A stretch of 64,000 nucleotides of DNA, taken from the NCBI GenBank assembly GCA_030430495.1, contig JAUIKM010000007.1, positions 1 through 64,000 on the forward strand, in the 5' to 3' direction. This DNA comes from a bacterium. Lineage in GTDB: Bacteria; Bacteroidota; Ignavibacteria; Kapaibacteriales; UBA7675. The position numbers were made by a program, and so were the translations under genes. The notes below the pieces were generated by a model. That model did not search any database and was not told where the DNA came from. It saw nothing but the letters and a program-made list of their open reading frames with translations. Below are positions 1 to 8,057 of this stretch, piece after piece; position 1 is the stretch's first letter, and each line of letters opens with the position of its first letter.

Positions 1-75
1 CACGCAAACGGTCGCATAGCAGAATCCCGCATGCGGTACGATCAATCGTACGGCGCAGGGGGGCTACGTCTCTAA
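1..75 (+). CDS. Possible 3' end of an unidentified gene
   Basis: Frame 1 is open from the window edge for 24 codons and ends with TAA at 73-75. The peptide (HANGRIAESRMRYDQSYGAGG then LRL) has a plausible coding composition. Frame 3 is also open for a similar distance, so the coding status is a guess. The 173 bases from here to the end of the next gene show no convincing terminator or promoter. No function can be assigned. Confidence 0.2.
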   Translation, partial: HANGRIAESRMRYDQSYGAGGLRL

Positions 76-248
76 AACACCGGTCGGGATAAATTCCTTG
101 CTTTTTAACATACCGGCGGCGGGGCGGTCCCCTTGATCTCGGTGGAGTACGCCCTGAAACAAACTGGTTGATAACTCAACAATTAACACATCACCATTTC
201 ACAACTCCAATCTCTTTCTCAGCACATCAATGCTCCCGGCATTCACAC

Positions 249-1028
249 TCAACCGCTCACCATCTCCCACACCCACTCGACAACCCCAAACATATACAAA
301 GCCGAAAGCCCGATAACTCCAAACAATACCCAGCGCACAAACTTCGGGCCCCAGGACACCGCCATGCGCGCCGCGATCATCGCGCCGGCGATGCCGCCGA
401 TCGATAAATACAGCGCCGCCTCCCAGTTGATCATGTCGTTGTACACAAAAACGCCCAGCGCAAAGGGCGTGTACACAAGAACGATCAGCAGTTTAAGCGC
501 ATTTGCGCGCACAAGGTCATAACCAACGCTCATAACCAGGCCGGCGAGCAGAAAAATGCCGATGCCCGCCTGAATAAATCCGCCGTACAGCCCGATGCAA
601 AAGAGTGCGATGCCCTGCGTCCAGTTTAACCGCTCTTGTACCTTCAGTTTGTCCGACGGCAGCCAGCGTTTTGGGTTGATCAACATCACCGCCAGCATCA
701 GAGCCATAATCGTGCCGATGATAATCCGCAGCAATTCCTCGTTCAGCTTGACCGCCAGAGCAGCGCCGATCAACGCGCCCGCTATGGCGGGGATCGAAAG
801 CTTGAGTCCGTGTTTGAGCGGCAGTTTGTTGTGGCGTTTGAAGCTCCAGACGCCCGTGACGCATTGCAGCAAAATCGCAACGCGGTTCGTTCCGTTGGCA
901 ATCGTCGGCGGCAGACCGGCAAATATCAGCGCCGGCAGCGTCACCAGCGAGCCACTGCCCGCCAGTGTGTTGACGATGCCTGAAAGCAGCCCCGCCGCGA
1001 GCAGTATCACAATCTGAAGTGTGTCCAT
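249..1028 (-). CDS. TauE/SafE-family sulfite/anion exporter-like membrane protein
   Basis: A 259-residue, very hydrophobic protein with about eight predicted membrane segments. It opens with the family-typical half-repeat: a glycine-rich GLLSGIVNTLAGSGSLVTLP stretch at residues 14-33, and a second GGFIQAGIGIFLLAGLV stretch near residue 150. These are the paired signatures of the TauE/SafE permease family, which moves sulfite, sulfoacetate or related organic anions across the inner membrane. The substrate cannot be read from the sequence. It is transcribed away from the menaquinone/shikimate array, and no sulfur-metabolism gene lies next to it except a distant comB-like gene at 52.8 kb. Confidence 0.85.
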   Translation of the reverse strand: MDTLQIVILLAAGLLSGIVNTLAGSGSLVTLPALIFAGLPPTIANGTNRVAILLQCVTGVWSFKRHNKLPLKHGLKLSIPAIAGALIGAALAVKLNEELLRIIIGTIMALMLAVMLINPKRWLPSDKLKVQERLNWTQGIALFCIGLYGGFIQAGIGIFLLAGLVMSVGYDLVRANALKLLIVLVYTPFALGVFVYNDMINWEAALYLSIGGIAGAMIAARMAVSWGPKFVRWVLFGVIGLSALYMFGVVEWVWEMVSG

Positions 1029-1098
1029 GCCAAGTCCGGCATTTGAGTATCAAGTCATTGAGAGCAGTCGTGCAGTCCCGCCGCACCAGGCTGAAATC

Positions 1099-1626
1099 TT
1101 ACGCCGCCGCGTGTGCCGCCGCCGCGTCGTGTGTCTCTGTTTCCACCCGTTGCGGCCCGGCGCGTTCAGCCGCGGCTGTGAACTCCGGCGCCGGCGTCTC
1201 CGCCAGAAACGCCTCCTCCAGCATCGTCGCCAAAGTGCGCATGTACAGAATCACGTCCTCGCGCTTGCGGTGATTCAGCTCGCGCCGGCCCGACGGCAGG
1301 CGACGCAGTATCTTGCGGTCCGACAATCGTTCGAGATGCGCCAGATCCTCGGGCGTCAGTCCGATTTCCAGCATCGCGGAGATAATGTGATCAATGGGGT
1401 AGCCGCTGGTGGGGCAGTAGTCGATGGTGTGGCGCTGCCAGTCGCCGGCTTTTTGCAATGCGCGTCGGTGAATTTCCGCGCGCGAGAGACTCGTTACCGT
1501 TTGCGCCAGATGACCGCAGTTGCACGCGCCCTGGTGCGACCACCGGTAGTGCGCGCCGCCCGCCAGCCTGTCCGCCGTAGTGCGCAGAACCGTGATCAGT
1601 TCCGCCGTTGCACGTGCCATCATCAT
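1099..1626 (-). CDS. Conserved hypothetical protein with CxC motif
   Basis: A 175-residue protein reading MMMARATAELITVLRTTADR and onward. The start was placed at the ATG triplet cluster 1626-1618 because GCGGAG lies directly upstream and the longer upstream extension is arginine-rich and not protein-like. The core has conserved-looking features: WSHQGACNCGHLAQTV with a CxC pair, SRAEIHRRAL, and DYCPTSGYPIDHII. I recall similar uncharacterised proteins in Bacteroidota but know no function. The last 35 residues are an alanine/glutamate/threonine-rich tail of low complexity. It could bind a metal through the cysteines; that is speculation. Confidence 0.65.
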   Translation of the reverse strand: MMMARATAELITVLRTTADRLAGGAHYRWSHQGACNCGHLAQTVTSLSRAEIHRRALQKAGDWQRHTIDYCPTSGYPIDHIISAMLEIGLTPEDLAHLERLSDRKILRRLPSGRRELNHRKREDVILYMRTLATMLEEAFLAETPAPEFTAAAERAGPQRVETETHDAAAAHAAA

Positions 1627-1851
1627 CTCCGCTGTCTTGTGTGAACCGTCGATCCGTTTGCGTCCGGCCTTGCAAACGATGCAGACCACAATTGAGTGCC
1701 GGCGGTCTCCGGATTCGCCGGCCGCGGCATGCCGTAACAACCGACGTATTCGCGGCCGAACGCGCTTCAATTTTCGCTGAATCGGCTTTTTGCGCATTTT
1801 TGCGGGCTGAACAATTCCTGAATGCCAATTTCAATCGCGGAAAACCTCTGA

Positions 1852-2277
1852 ATGGCCATCTGGCATCTCGACTTTGACATCGCGGCGATCAATGCGCTGC
1901 GCGCCAATTCCATGCTCCAACACTGCGGCGTCGAGTTCACGGCCAAAGGGGAGGACTGGCTGGAAGCGCGCATGCCGGTCGACCGGCGCACCGTGCAACC
2001 CTTCGGAATTTTGCACGGCGGCGCTTCGGTCATGCTGGCCGAGACAATCGGCAGCGCCGCCGCCTCGCTCTGTGTTGATCCGGCCGAATTTCGCTGCGTT
2101 GGTCTTGATATCAATGCCAACCACCTGCGCCCGGTCAGTCGCGGTTGGGTCGTCGGCCGCGGTGAACCCGTGCATATCGGCCGCCGCACACAGGTCTGGT
2201 CGATTGTCATTCGCAATGAGGAAAATGAAAAAGTCTGTGTTTCGCGCCTTACGGTAGCCAATATTCCGGCGCGTTAG
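1852..2277 (+). CDS. menI: Hotdog-fold acyl-CoA thioesterase, probable 1,4-dihydroxy-2-naphthoyl-CoA hydrolase
   Basis: A 141-residue hotdog-fold protein of the PaaI/YdiI type. The key segment is PFGILHGGASVMLAETIGSA (about residues 50-69), where the family's HGG loop and the acidic residue on the central helix (E in LAET) form the active site. Members of this branch hydrolyse DHNA-CoA to 1,4-dihydroxy-2-naphthoate. That role is inferred from its position just upstream of an array with menF, D, H, B, C and E, in which the hydrolase would otherwise be missing. PaaI-like hydrolysis of another aryl-CoA is the alternative. A 266-bp gap with its own promoter candidate separates it from aroF. Confidence 0.75.
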   Translation: MAIWHLDFDIAAINALRANSMLQHCGVEFTAKGEDWLEARMPVDRRTVQPFGILHGGASVMLAETIGSAAASLCVDPAEFRCVGLDINANHLRPVSRGWVVGRGEPVHIGRRTQVWSIVIRNEENEKVCVSRLTVANIPAR

Positions 2278-2398
2278 GCTTCGTCCACGTGCCGTTGCGG
2301 CGGCGCCGCACCCGCGGCGAGGAATGGGGAAACAATTGGCGAACTTGTTCGTCACAGTGGGCGATGCACGCACTGTGCGTCTCAGCTCAACGGGAGGA

Positions 2399-2427
2399 CC
2401 GCCGCGATTTTCATCGATTCGCGGCGG
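2399..2427 (+). promoter_or_regulatory. Perfect 9-bp inverted repeat upstream of the aro-men array
   Basis: CCGCCGCGA (2399-2407) and TCGCGGCGG (2419-2427) are exact inverted repeats around an 11-nt loop. No T-run follows directly, so it is not a simple terminator. It lies 117 bases before aroF and upstream of the promoter candidate at 2469, so it could be a protein-binding site or the end of the menI transcript. Confidence 0.4.
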
Positions 2428-2468
2428 CGTTGCGCGAATCAGGCCCCTTTTGTCATGTTCCTTAGTCG

Positions 2469-2476
2469 TATATTTG
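2469..2476 (+). promoter_or_regulatory. Candidate Bacteroidota-type -7 element (TATATTTG) for the aro-men array
   Basis: TATATTTG matches the TAnnTTTG -7 consensus known from Bacteroidota. A TTTTG (2448-2452) lies upstream as a possible -33 element, at a slightly short spacing of 16 bases. A start of transcription just downstream would give a leader of about 65 nt before the aroF ATG at 2544. Confidence 0.4.
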
Positions 2477-2543
2477 CCGTCAGGACTCTCGATGTTTCGT
2501 CCGGGGGGCGCATCAATCAACAATTGGGGGCAAAGACCGAACA

Positions 2544-3578
2544 ATGGTCATTATCCTGAATTCACATGCTGATGAAAACGACATTCAGTCTCTGAGTGCC
2601 GCCCTGGCCTCCCGGGGGCATCGCGTTTTTTGCTCGCTGTTCCACGATCGTTATGTCCTGTCACTGCAGGCCGGCGCCGCCATTGATGAGCAACAAATTA
2701 AAGCGTTCGACTGCGTCGATCGCGTTGTAGCCGTCGACACCGAATACCGCCTGGCCAATCGCGCCGTCAAACCCGAGGGAACCCGTATCACGGTCGGACA
2801 GGCCGAATTTGGCGGCTCGCGTCCCGTGGTCATCGCAGGCCCCTGTTCCGTTGAAAATCGCGAACAAATGCTGCGCGCAGCGGATATTGTCGCTCGCCAT
2901 GGCGCTCAGGTCCTGCGCGCCGGAGCATTCAAGCCGCGCACCAGCCCCTATTCATTCCAGGGTCTCGAAGAACGCGGCCTGGAACTGCTCGCCGAAGCGC
3001 GCGAACGCACCGGACTGCCGATTATCACCGAAGTTCTCGACGCCGGCGACGTTGAGATGGTCGCCGGATATGCCGACATTTTGCAGATCGGCAGCCGCAA
3101 CATGAAAAACTACAAACTCCTCAAAGCGGTCGGCGCGCTCGACAAACCCGTTATGCTCAAACGCGGCATGGCCTCCGAGCTGAACGAACTGCTGCTCAGC
3201 GCCGAGTACATCCTCAGCGGCGGCAACGGCAATGTCATTCTCTGCGAGCGCGGCATCCGCACCTTCAGCGATTTCAGCCGCAATACGCTCGACCTCAACA
3301 TCGTGCCCGCCGTCAAACAGGCGTCGCACCTGCCCATCATTGTTGATCCCAGTCACGGTACCGGGCGCCGCGACCTCGTAGCGCCCATGAGTCTGGCCGC
3401 ACTGGCCTGCGGCGCCGACGGGTTGATTGTCGAAGTGCATCCCGAGCCGGACAAGTCGCTTTCCGATGCCGATCAGGCAATCGGGGAAGAGACCTTCGCC
3501 CGTCTCATGTCCCAATCACGTGATGTACTGTCCTGGCGCACTCAAAATGACCCGACTCCTGTCAATTCCTTTAACTGA
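2544..3578 (+). CDS. aroF: 3-deoxy-7-phosphoheptulonate (DAHP) synthase, type I-beta
   Basis: A 344-residue enzyme joining phosphoenolpyruvate and erythrose 4-phosphate, the entry step of the shikimate pathway. Residues 1-70 form a ferredoxin-like regulatory domain, as in the Thermotoga-type I-beta enzymes that are feedback-inhibited by Tyr or Phe. The barrel follows, with the metal-binding Cys in VIAGPCSVE (about 93-101), the [11 protein letters not shown] substrate loop (about 129-139), [15 protein letters not shown] and the metal His in [12 protein letters not shown]. It is the first gene of the array and its last 32 bases overlap aroB. It belongs to the same barrel superfamily as kdsA at 53.8 kb, but the sequence signatures clearly separate them. 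Confidence 0.95.
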   Translation: MVIILNSHADENDIQSLSAALASRGHRVFCSLFHDRYVLSLQAGAAIDEQQIKAFDCVDRVVAVDTEYRLANRAVKPEGTRITVGQAEFGGSRPVVIAGPCSVENREQMLRAADIVARHGAQVLRAGAFKPRTSPYSFQGLEERGLELLAEARERTGLPIITEVLDAGDVEMVAGYADILQIGSRNMKNYKLLKAVGALDKPVMLKRGMASELNELLLSAEYILSGGNGNVILCERGIRTFSDFSRNTLDLNIVPAVKQASHLPIIVDPSHGTGRRDLVAPMSLAALACGADGLIVEVHPEPDKSLSDADQAIGEETFARLMSQSRDVLSWRTQNDPTPVNSFN

Positions 3579-4635
3579 GTTCGCACGCTCCATTCCCGTT
3601 CACATTGGCGCCGGCGCATTGCAAGCCCTGCCGCAGTTTGTGCGCGATCGCTTTGCGCGGCATCGCATTTGTGTTGTTGTCGACTCCGCCGTTTTTGCCC
3701 TGCACGGGCCGTTTTTGCAGGCGCTTTTTTCATCGCTTCCCAACTTTGACAAATTTTTGCTTGTCCCGCAGGGAGAAACATCCAAGTCCCGTCGCGAGCT
3801 GGCCAGACTTCAGGACGAAGCCCTGCTGGACGGCCTCGGGCGCGACACGCTCGTCGTAGCCGTCGGCGGCGGCGTGGTCGGCGATCTGGCCGGTTTTCTG
3901 GCGGCGACGCTCTTGCGCGGATTGCCGTTCATTCAGGTTCCAACCACACTGCTGGCCCAGGTCGATGCGTCGATCGGCGGTAAAGTCGGAATAAATCATC
4001 CGCTCGGCAAAAATCTGCTGGGCGCTTTCCATCAGCCCGCCGCTGTATTCAGCGACATCTCGCTGCTGCAAACTCTGCCGCAGCACGAACTCGTAAACGG
4101 CCTCGCCGAAGTCGTGAAAATTGCCGCCGTGGCCGACCCGGCTTTCCTGACCAATCTGGAGTCGCGCCGCGAAGCTCTCGTTCAGCGCGACGCCGACGCA
4201 CTGACCGAGGTAATCAGCCGCGCAGCCGAACTCAAAGTGCGGGTCGTTGCGGACGACGAACGCGAAAACGGTCGTCGCGCCATCCTGAACTTCGGTCATA
4301 CCGCCGGTCACGCAATTGAACAGTTGAGCGCGTACGGGATCGGACACGGTTTTGCCGTCGCCGCCGGCATGCGCATTGCCATGTCGCTGTCGCGGCGTCT
4401 GCTCGCTATGGATCCCGCCTGCGTACGGCGTCTCAATCGATTGCTCGACGGGATCGGACTGACCGCCGTCCGCCTGCACGAACTCGAATGCGAAGCCGTG
4501 TGGCAAAACATCGGTTTTGATAAAAAACGGCGCGGTGGACGGCCGCGGTTTGTCCTGCTCAAAGACTTCGGCAGCCCCGTCGTCACGGCCGATGTCCTTT
4601 TCGACGACTTTGTTTTCGCCTGGAACGACCAGTGA
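3547..4635 (+). CDS. aroB: 3-dehydroquinate synthase
   Basis: A 362-residue NAD- and divalent-metal-dependent enzyme converting DAHP to 3-dehydroquinate. The ATG at 3547 ([20 protein letters not shown]) was chosen because it restores the normal N-terminus; the frame is open further upstream inside aroF. Visible signatures: GETSKS (about 76-81), the NAD-binding [20 protein letters not shown] (about 102-121), [15 protein letters not shown] (about 129-143), [11 protein letters not shown], and the metal ligand region [12 protein letters not shown] (about 249-260). It overlaps aroF by 32 bases, which suggests translational coupling. An 82-base gap follows before aroDE. Confidence 0.95.
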   Translation: MTRLLSIPLTEFARSIPVHIGAGALQALPQFVRDRFARHRICVVVDSAVFALHGPFLQALFSSLPNFDKFLLVPQGETSKSRRELARLQDEALLDGLGRDTLVVAVGGGVVGDLAGFLAATLLRGLPFIQVPTTLLAQVDASIGGKVGINHPLGKNLLGAFHQPAAVFSDISLLQTLPQHELVNGLAEVVKIAAVADPAFLTNLESRREALVQRDADALTEVISRAAELKVRVVADDERENGRRAILNFGHTAGHAIEQLSAYGIGHGFAVAAGMRIAMSLSRRLLAMDPACVRRLNRLLDGIGLTAVRLHELECEAVWQNIGFDKKRRGGRPRFVLLKDFGSPVVTADVLFDDFVFAWNDQ

Positions 4636-4717
4636 CAATTCCGCTGCAATCCGCGTGAAGCATTACTTGTGACGTCTTCTCTTATTTCCTTGTTAATCAA
4701 TAAGTTAGGCTTGATAG

Positions 4718-6214
4718 ATGCTCTTGCCTCCGCTGACTCTGAACTACCAGCCTGAATCGCGTTACCACAGTTCCTTGATCTGCCTCAGTATCATTCTGGA
4801 GCCGGGGTGGACCGCCGATCAATTGTTGCGCGACGCCGAAGGAGCCGAGCTTCTGGAAGTGCGCATGGACAAGGTGCCCGACGCCGACCTGCGCGAACTG
4901 CGCCACCGCCTGCCCATGCCTTTTATCGCAGCCATCCGTCGCGAGAGCGAAGGGGGATTTTTTACCGGATCCGAGCCCGAACGTCTGGTCTGTCTGCAGC
5001 GCGCCGCCGAGTTCGCCCCTTTTCTCGATGTGGAATTTGACGCTTTTGAACTGCTGCAGGCCATGGGATCGCTGCCTGAAGATCTGCGCCTGATCTGCTC
5101 CTGGCACGTGCACAATGAGGACATGCAGTTTTTTGTGGAGGACCTTGAGCGGTTCACCGTATGCAAGGCCACAATTCACAAACTGGTGATGCCCGCCGGA
5201 ATGCCGCTCTGGAAAACCTACGTGCTGGTCCTGCGCCTGCGCGATATGGGCAACGTCGATCTCACCGTCGTGCACGGCGCCGGCGCGAACGCCGCCTGCA
5301 CCCGCATTCTGGGGGCGGCCTCCGGCAACCTGCTTACCTACGTGGCGCTCAACGCCGATGCGGCGACCGCCGAAGGACAGGTCACCTGGGCCGAAGCCGT
5401 TGAGCTCCATCGGCTCAAACACATTGACAACGATGCGCGACGTCTCGGTGTGATCGGGCATCCGCTGGCGCACAGCAAAAGCGTGCAACTGCACAATCGC
5501 CTCGCCGCCGAACTTGGCCTCAACATGGTCTATGTGCGCTGCGACGTCGCCGATCCCGAAGATGCAGAAGAATTGATGACCATGCTGGACGGCTGGAGCG
5601 TCACACTGCCGCACAAACGCCTTGCCGCCTCCGTCGCCAACGAAGTCAATCGCGAAGCACAGTTGTCCGGCGTTTGCAACACCCTGGTCGTCGACGAGGA
5701 AGGCGGATGGCTGGGGCTCAACACGGATTTCACTGCGATGGTCGAGCTTCTGCGGCCCTGCGCTCCGCTCGAAAGTGCGCTGGTCTACGGCAGCGGTTCC
5801 ACGGCGCGTACCGCCATTGCCGCTCTCCGCGATCTGGGCGTCGGCAGCATCGCCCTCGCCGCGCGCAACACGACCGTCCGCGATGAGCTCATAGGCGAGT
5901 TCAACCTGGAATCCGCACATCCCGAAAACCGCTACGATATTGTCCTGCAGTGCAGCGCGGCCGGCATGTTCCCGAACGACGCGGAGCTTTCACCCGCGGC
6001 GGACTTCCTGACCGGGGCACGCGTCGCCTTCGACGTCGTCTACAACCCGCGCAGCACAGCATTCATGCACCGCGCCGAAGAACTGGGCGTTGAGCATCTC
6101 ATTTTCGGCGATCGCATGTTCCTGTTGCAGGCGCGCGCGCAGTTCCGTCTCTTCACCGGTCACGAACCAGAGATGCAGCTCATCGATCGCATCTGGTGGG
6201 AAATCAACCAATGA
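4718..6214 (+). CDS. aroDE: Fused 3-dehydroquinate dehydratase (type I) / shikimate dehydrogenase
   Basis: A 498-residue fusion doing shikimate-pathway steps 3 and 4. The N-terminal half (about 15-230) is a type I dehydroquinase with its catalytic residues present: EVRMD, LDVEF, the catalytic His in CSWH, the Schiff-base Lys in IHKLVMP, Arg in TRILG and Gln in AEGQ. The C-terminal half (about 240-498) is a shikimate dehydrogenase: GHPLAHSKSVQLHN, catalytic Lys in SVTLPHK, GVCNTLV, catalytic Asp in LNTDF and the nucleotide loop GSGSTARTA. The usual glycine after NTD is Phe here. The same domain order occurs in plants and Chlamydiae. Its stop overlaps the aroA start by ATGA. Confidence 0.93.
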   Translation: MLLPPLTLNYQPESRYHSSLICLSIILEPGWTADQLLRDAEGAELLEVRMDKVPDADLRELRHRLPMPFIAAIRRESEGGFFTGSEPERLVCLQRAAEFAPFLDVEFDAFELLQAMGSLPEDLRLICSWHVHNEDMQFFVEDLERFTVCKATIHKLVMPAGMPLWKTYVLVLRLRDMGNVDLTVVHGAGANAACTRILGAASGNLLTYVALNADAATAEGQVTWAEAVELHRLKHIDNDARRLGVIGHPLAHSKSVQLHNRLAAELGLNMVYVRCDVADPEDAEELMTMLDGWSVTLPHKRLAASVANEVNREAQLSGVCNTLVVDEEGGWLGLNTDFTAMVELLRPCAPLESALVYGSGSTARTAIAALRDLGVGSIALAARNTTVRDELIGEFNLESAHPENRYDIVLQCSAAGMFPNDAELSPAADFLTGARVAFDVVYNPRSTAFMHRAEELGVEHLIFGDRMFLLQARAQFRLFTGHEPEMQLIDRIWWEINQ

Positions 6215-7479
6215 AACGCCGTCTCGTCACAGGCCGCCTGGAGGGTGAAATCGATGCGCCCGCGTCCAAGAGTTACTCGCACCGCTGGGCCATCATCTGT
6301 GCGCTCGCAGGCGGAGGACGAGTGCGCAAGGCGCTTCAGGCTGATGATGTGACGGCAACCCTAAATGGCCTGAAATCATTGGGTTACAGTCTTCAATGTA
6401 AAGCGGATTCGATCGCTTTCTTGCCGTCAGAACGGTCTTCAGGCGAGCTGTGGATCGACGCCGGCGAGAGCGGTACGAGTGCGCGCTTTCTGACGGCGCT
6501 CGCGGCTCTGAACGACGGACCGGTGCACCTCGGCGGCCGTGGTCGCATGAACAGCCGACCTTTCGGGCCGCTGCTTGACGTGCTGACCAAACTGGGGGTG
6601 CACTGCCGTCACGGCAATGGGTTTCCACCGCTGGAAATTCGCGGTCCCTTGCGGCGCGGCGGTGCGGTTGCCGTCGAAGCGGCGCAGTCCTCGCAGTTCG
6701 TTTCCGCCCTCATGTTGATTGCGCCGCTGCTCGAATCGGGTTTGCACATTCACCTTCGCGGCCCCGTCAGTTCGCGCCCCTATATCGACGTGACGGCCGA
6801 TTGCATGCGCCGTGCGGGCATTGATGTACGGCTCGACGAAACGGAGATCGGGATTCCTTCCGGAACATACCGCGCAGCCGATTACGAGGTGGAGGGGGAC
6901 TGGTCCAATGCTTCTTACTGGATGATCGGCGCAGCTCTCAGCGGCGGCGTGTTGCGGATCGGCAACCTCGCGCGCGACTCCGTCCAGGGCGATCGGCGCC
7001 TGTTGGATATTTTGCAATCCTGCGGCGTTCACATTGAATACCGGACCAACTCCAGGCATGATTTTTTTGTTTTGCACCGGGCCGGAAACCTGAAGCCTTT
7101 TAATGTCGACCTGACGCCCACGCCCGATCTCGCTCCGGGACTGGCCGTCCTCGCGCTGTGTTGCGACGGCGTGTCCACGCTGGACAACGTCGGCATATTG
7201 CGCCACAAAGAGTCGGACCGGCTGGAGGCTTTACTCCTTAATTTACAATCACTTGGCGCGGTTGCCGAAAGCGATGGTCGAACTCTGAAAATCGCTCCGC
7301 CGCGCGCGCCGCGCGGCGCGCTCATCCGCACATTCGGCGATCATCGCATTGCCATGAGTTTTGCTCTGGCGGGCCTGTGTATACCGGGGCTTGAACTGGA
7401 CGACGCCTCGGTGGTCAACAAGTCCTACCCGCAATTCTGGCGCGACTACGACCGCCTGTTGGTGGAGACCGGCGTATGA
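6211..7479 (+). CDS. aroA: 3-phosphoshikimate 1-carboxyvinyltransferase (EPSP synthase)
   Basis: A 422-residue enzyme transferring enolpyruvate from PEP to shikimate 3-phosphate. The start at 6211 gives a 4-base overlap with aroDE and the standard opening, with the substrate-binding DAPASKSYSHRWAII at about residues 14-28. GESGTSARFL (about 87-96) corresponds to the GNAGTAxR phosphate-binding signature with altered residues (class not clear). SSQFVSALM, KESDRLEAL and FGDHRIAMSFALAG follow in the expected places. It overlaps both neighbours by four bases. Confidence 0.95.
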   Translation: MKRRLVTGRLEGEIDAPASKSYSHRWAIICALAGGGRVRKALQADDVTATLNGLKSLGYSLQCKADSIAFLPSERSSGELWIDAGESGTSARFLTALAALNDGPVHLGGRGRMNSRPFGPLLDVLTKLGVHCRHGNGFPPLEIRGPLRRGGAVAVEAAQSSQFVSALMLIAPLLESGLHIHLRGPVSSRPYIDVTADCMRRAGIDVRLDETEIGIPSGTYRAADYEVEGDWSNASYWMIGAALSGGVLRIGNLARDSVQGDRRLLDILQSCGVHIEYRTNSRHDFFVLHRAGNLKPFNVDLTPTPDLAPGLAVLALCCDGVSTLDNVGILRHKESDRLEALLLNLQSLGAVAESDGRTLKIAPPRAPRGALIRTFGDHRIAMSFALAGLCIPGLELDDASVVNKSYPQFWRDYDRLLVETGV

Positions 7480-8057
7480 GCGGGCAAACCGAAACGGGCG
7501 GGACGAGCGCCACGCGCAGCTTTGAAAACATCGCACTGATCGGTTATCGCGCCGCGGGAAAATCGACGCTTGCGCTGGCGCTTGCCGAGCGTACCGGCAT
7601 GCCGCTGTTTTCCTCGGACAGAATGATCGTTGAAGGTACCGGCACGACTATTGCCGACATGGTCGCTCTGCGCGGCTGGCCGCAATTTCGCCGCAGGGAA
7701 GAGCGCGTGCTGAAAACCCTGGCGCGGCGCACCGGCATCGTTATCGACTGCGGCGGCGGCGCGGCCGCCCTGCCCGAAGCCATGCAGGCGCTGGCGCGGT
7801 CCTCGCTGATCGTGCACGTCGATACCCGGATCGAAATCATTCGCGCGCGTCTGCGCGCCGCGCCGCGCCCCCTGCTCGCGGCCGCCAATGTAGACGATGA
7901 TATTGCGTCGACCTACGAGGTCCGTCAGGCGCTCTACCGTCGCTGGGCGGATGTGCGCGTCGATTCATCGCATTCCGCGGCGGAGGTGGTGGCCGAAACC
8001 GTTTGGCGCAGTTTTTCACAGTTTCAGGCAGCTTATGAGCGCAAATCTACTCGGTGA
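7476..8057 (+). CDS. aroK: Shikimate kinase
   Basis: A 193-residue P-loop kinase phosphorylating shikimate with ATP. Walker A is GYRAAGKST (about 23-31), SSDRMI carries the substrate-binding Asp, FRRREERVL the RxxE region, and DCGGGAA (about 91-97) the glycine-rich shikimate-binding loop. The arginine-rich lid is in RLRAAPRPLL, followed by RQALYRRWADVRVD. Its 5' end overlaps aroA by four bases and its 3' end overlaps aroC by 23 bases. Residues 1-16 before the core are a short extension with no recognised function. Confidence 0.93.
   Translation: MSGQTETGGTSATRSFENIALIGYRAAGKSTLALALAERTGMPLFSSDRMIVEGTGTTIADMVALRGWPQFRRREERVLKTLARRTGIVIDCGGGAAALPEAMQALARSSLIVHVDTRIEIIRARLRAAPRPLLAAANVDDDIASTYEVRQALYRRWADVRVDSSHSAAEVVAETVWRSFSQFQAAYERKSTR

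Noticed and set aside
3730-4638. Long antisense frames over aroB, and similar ones over aroF, aroA, aroC, menF, menD and kdsA
   Set aside because: GC-rich coding DNA commonly leaves the complementary frame open; sense products are clear conserved enzymes.
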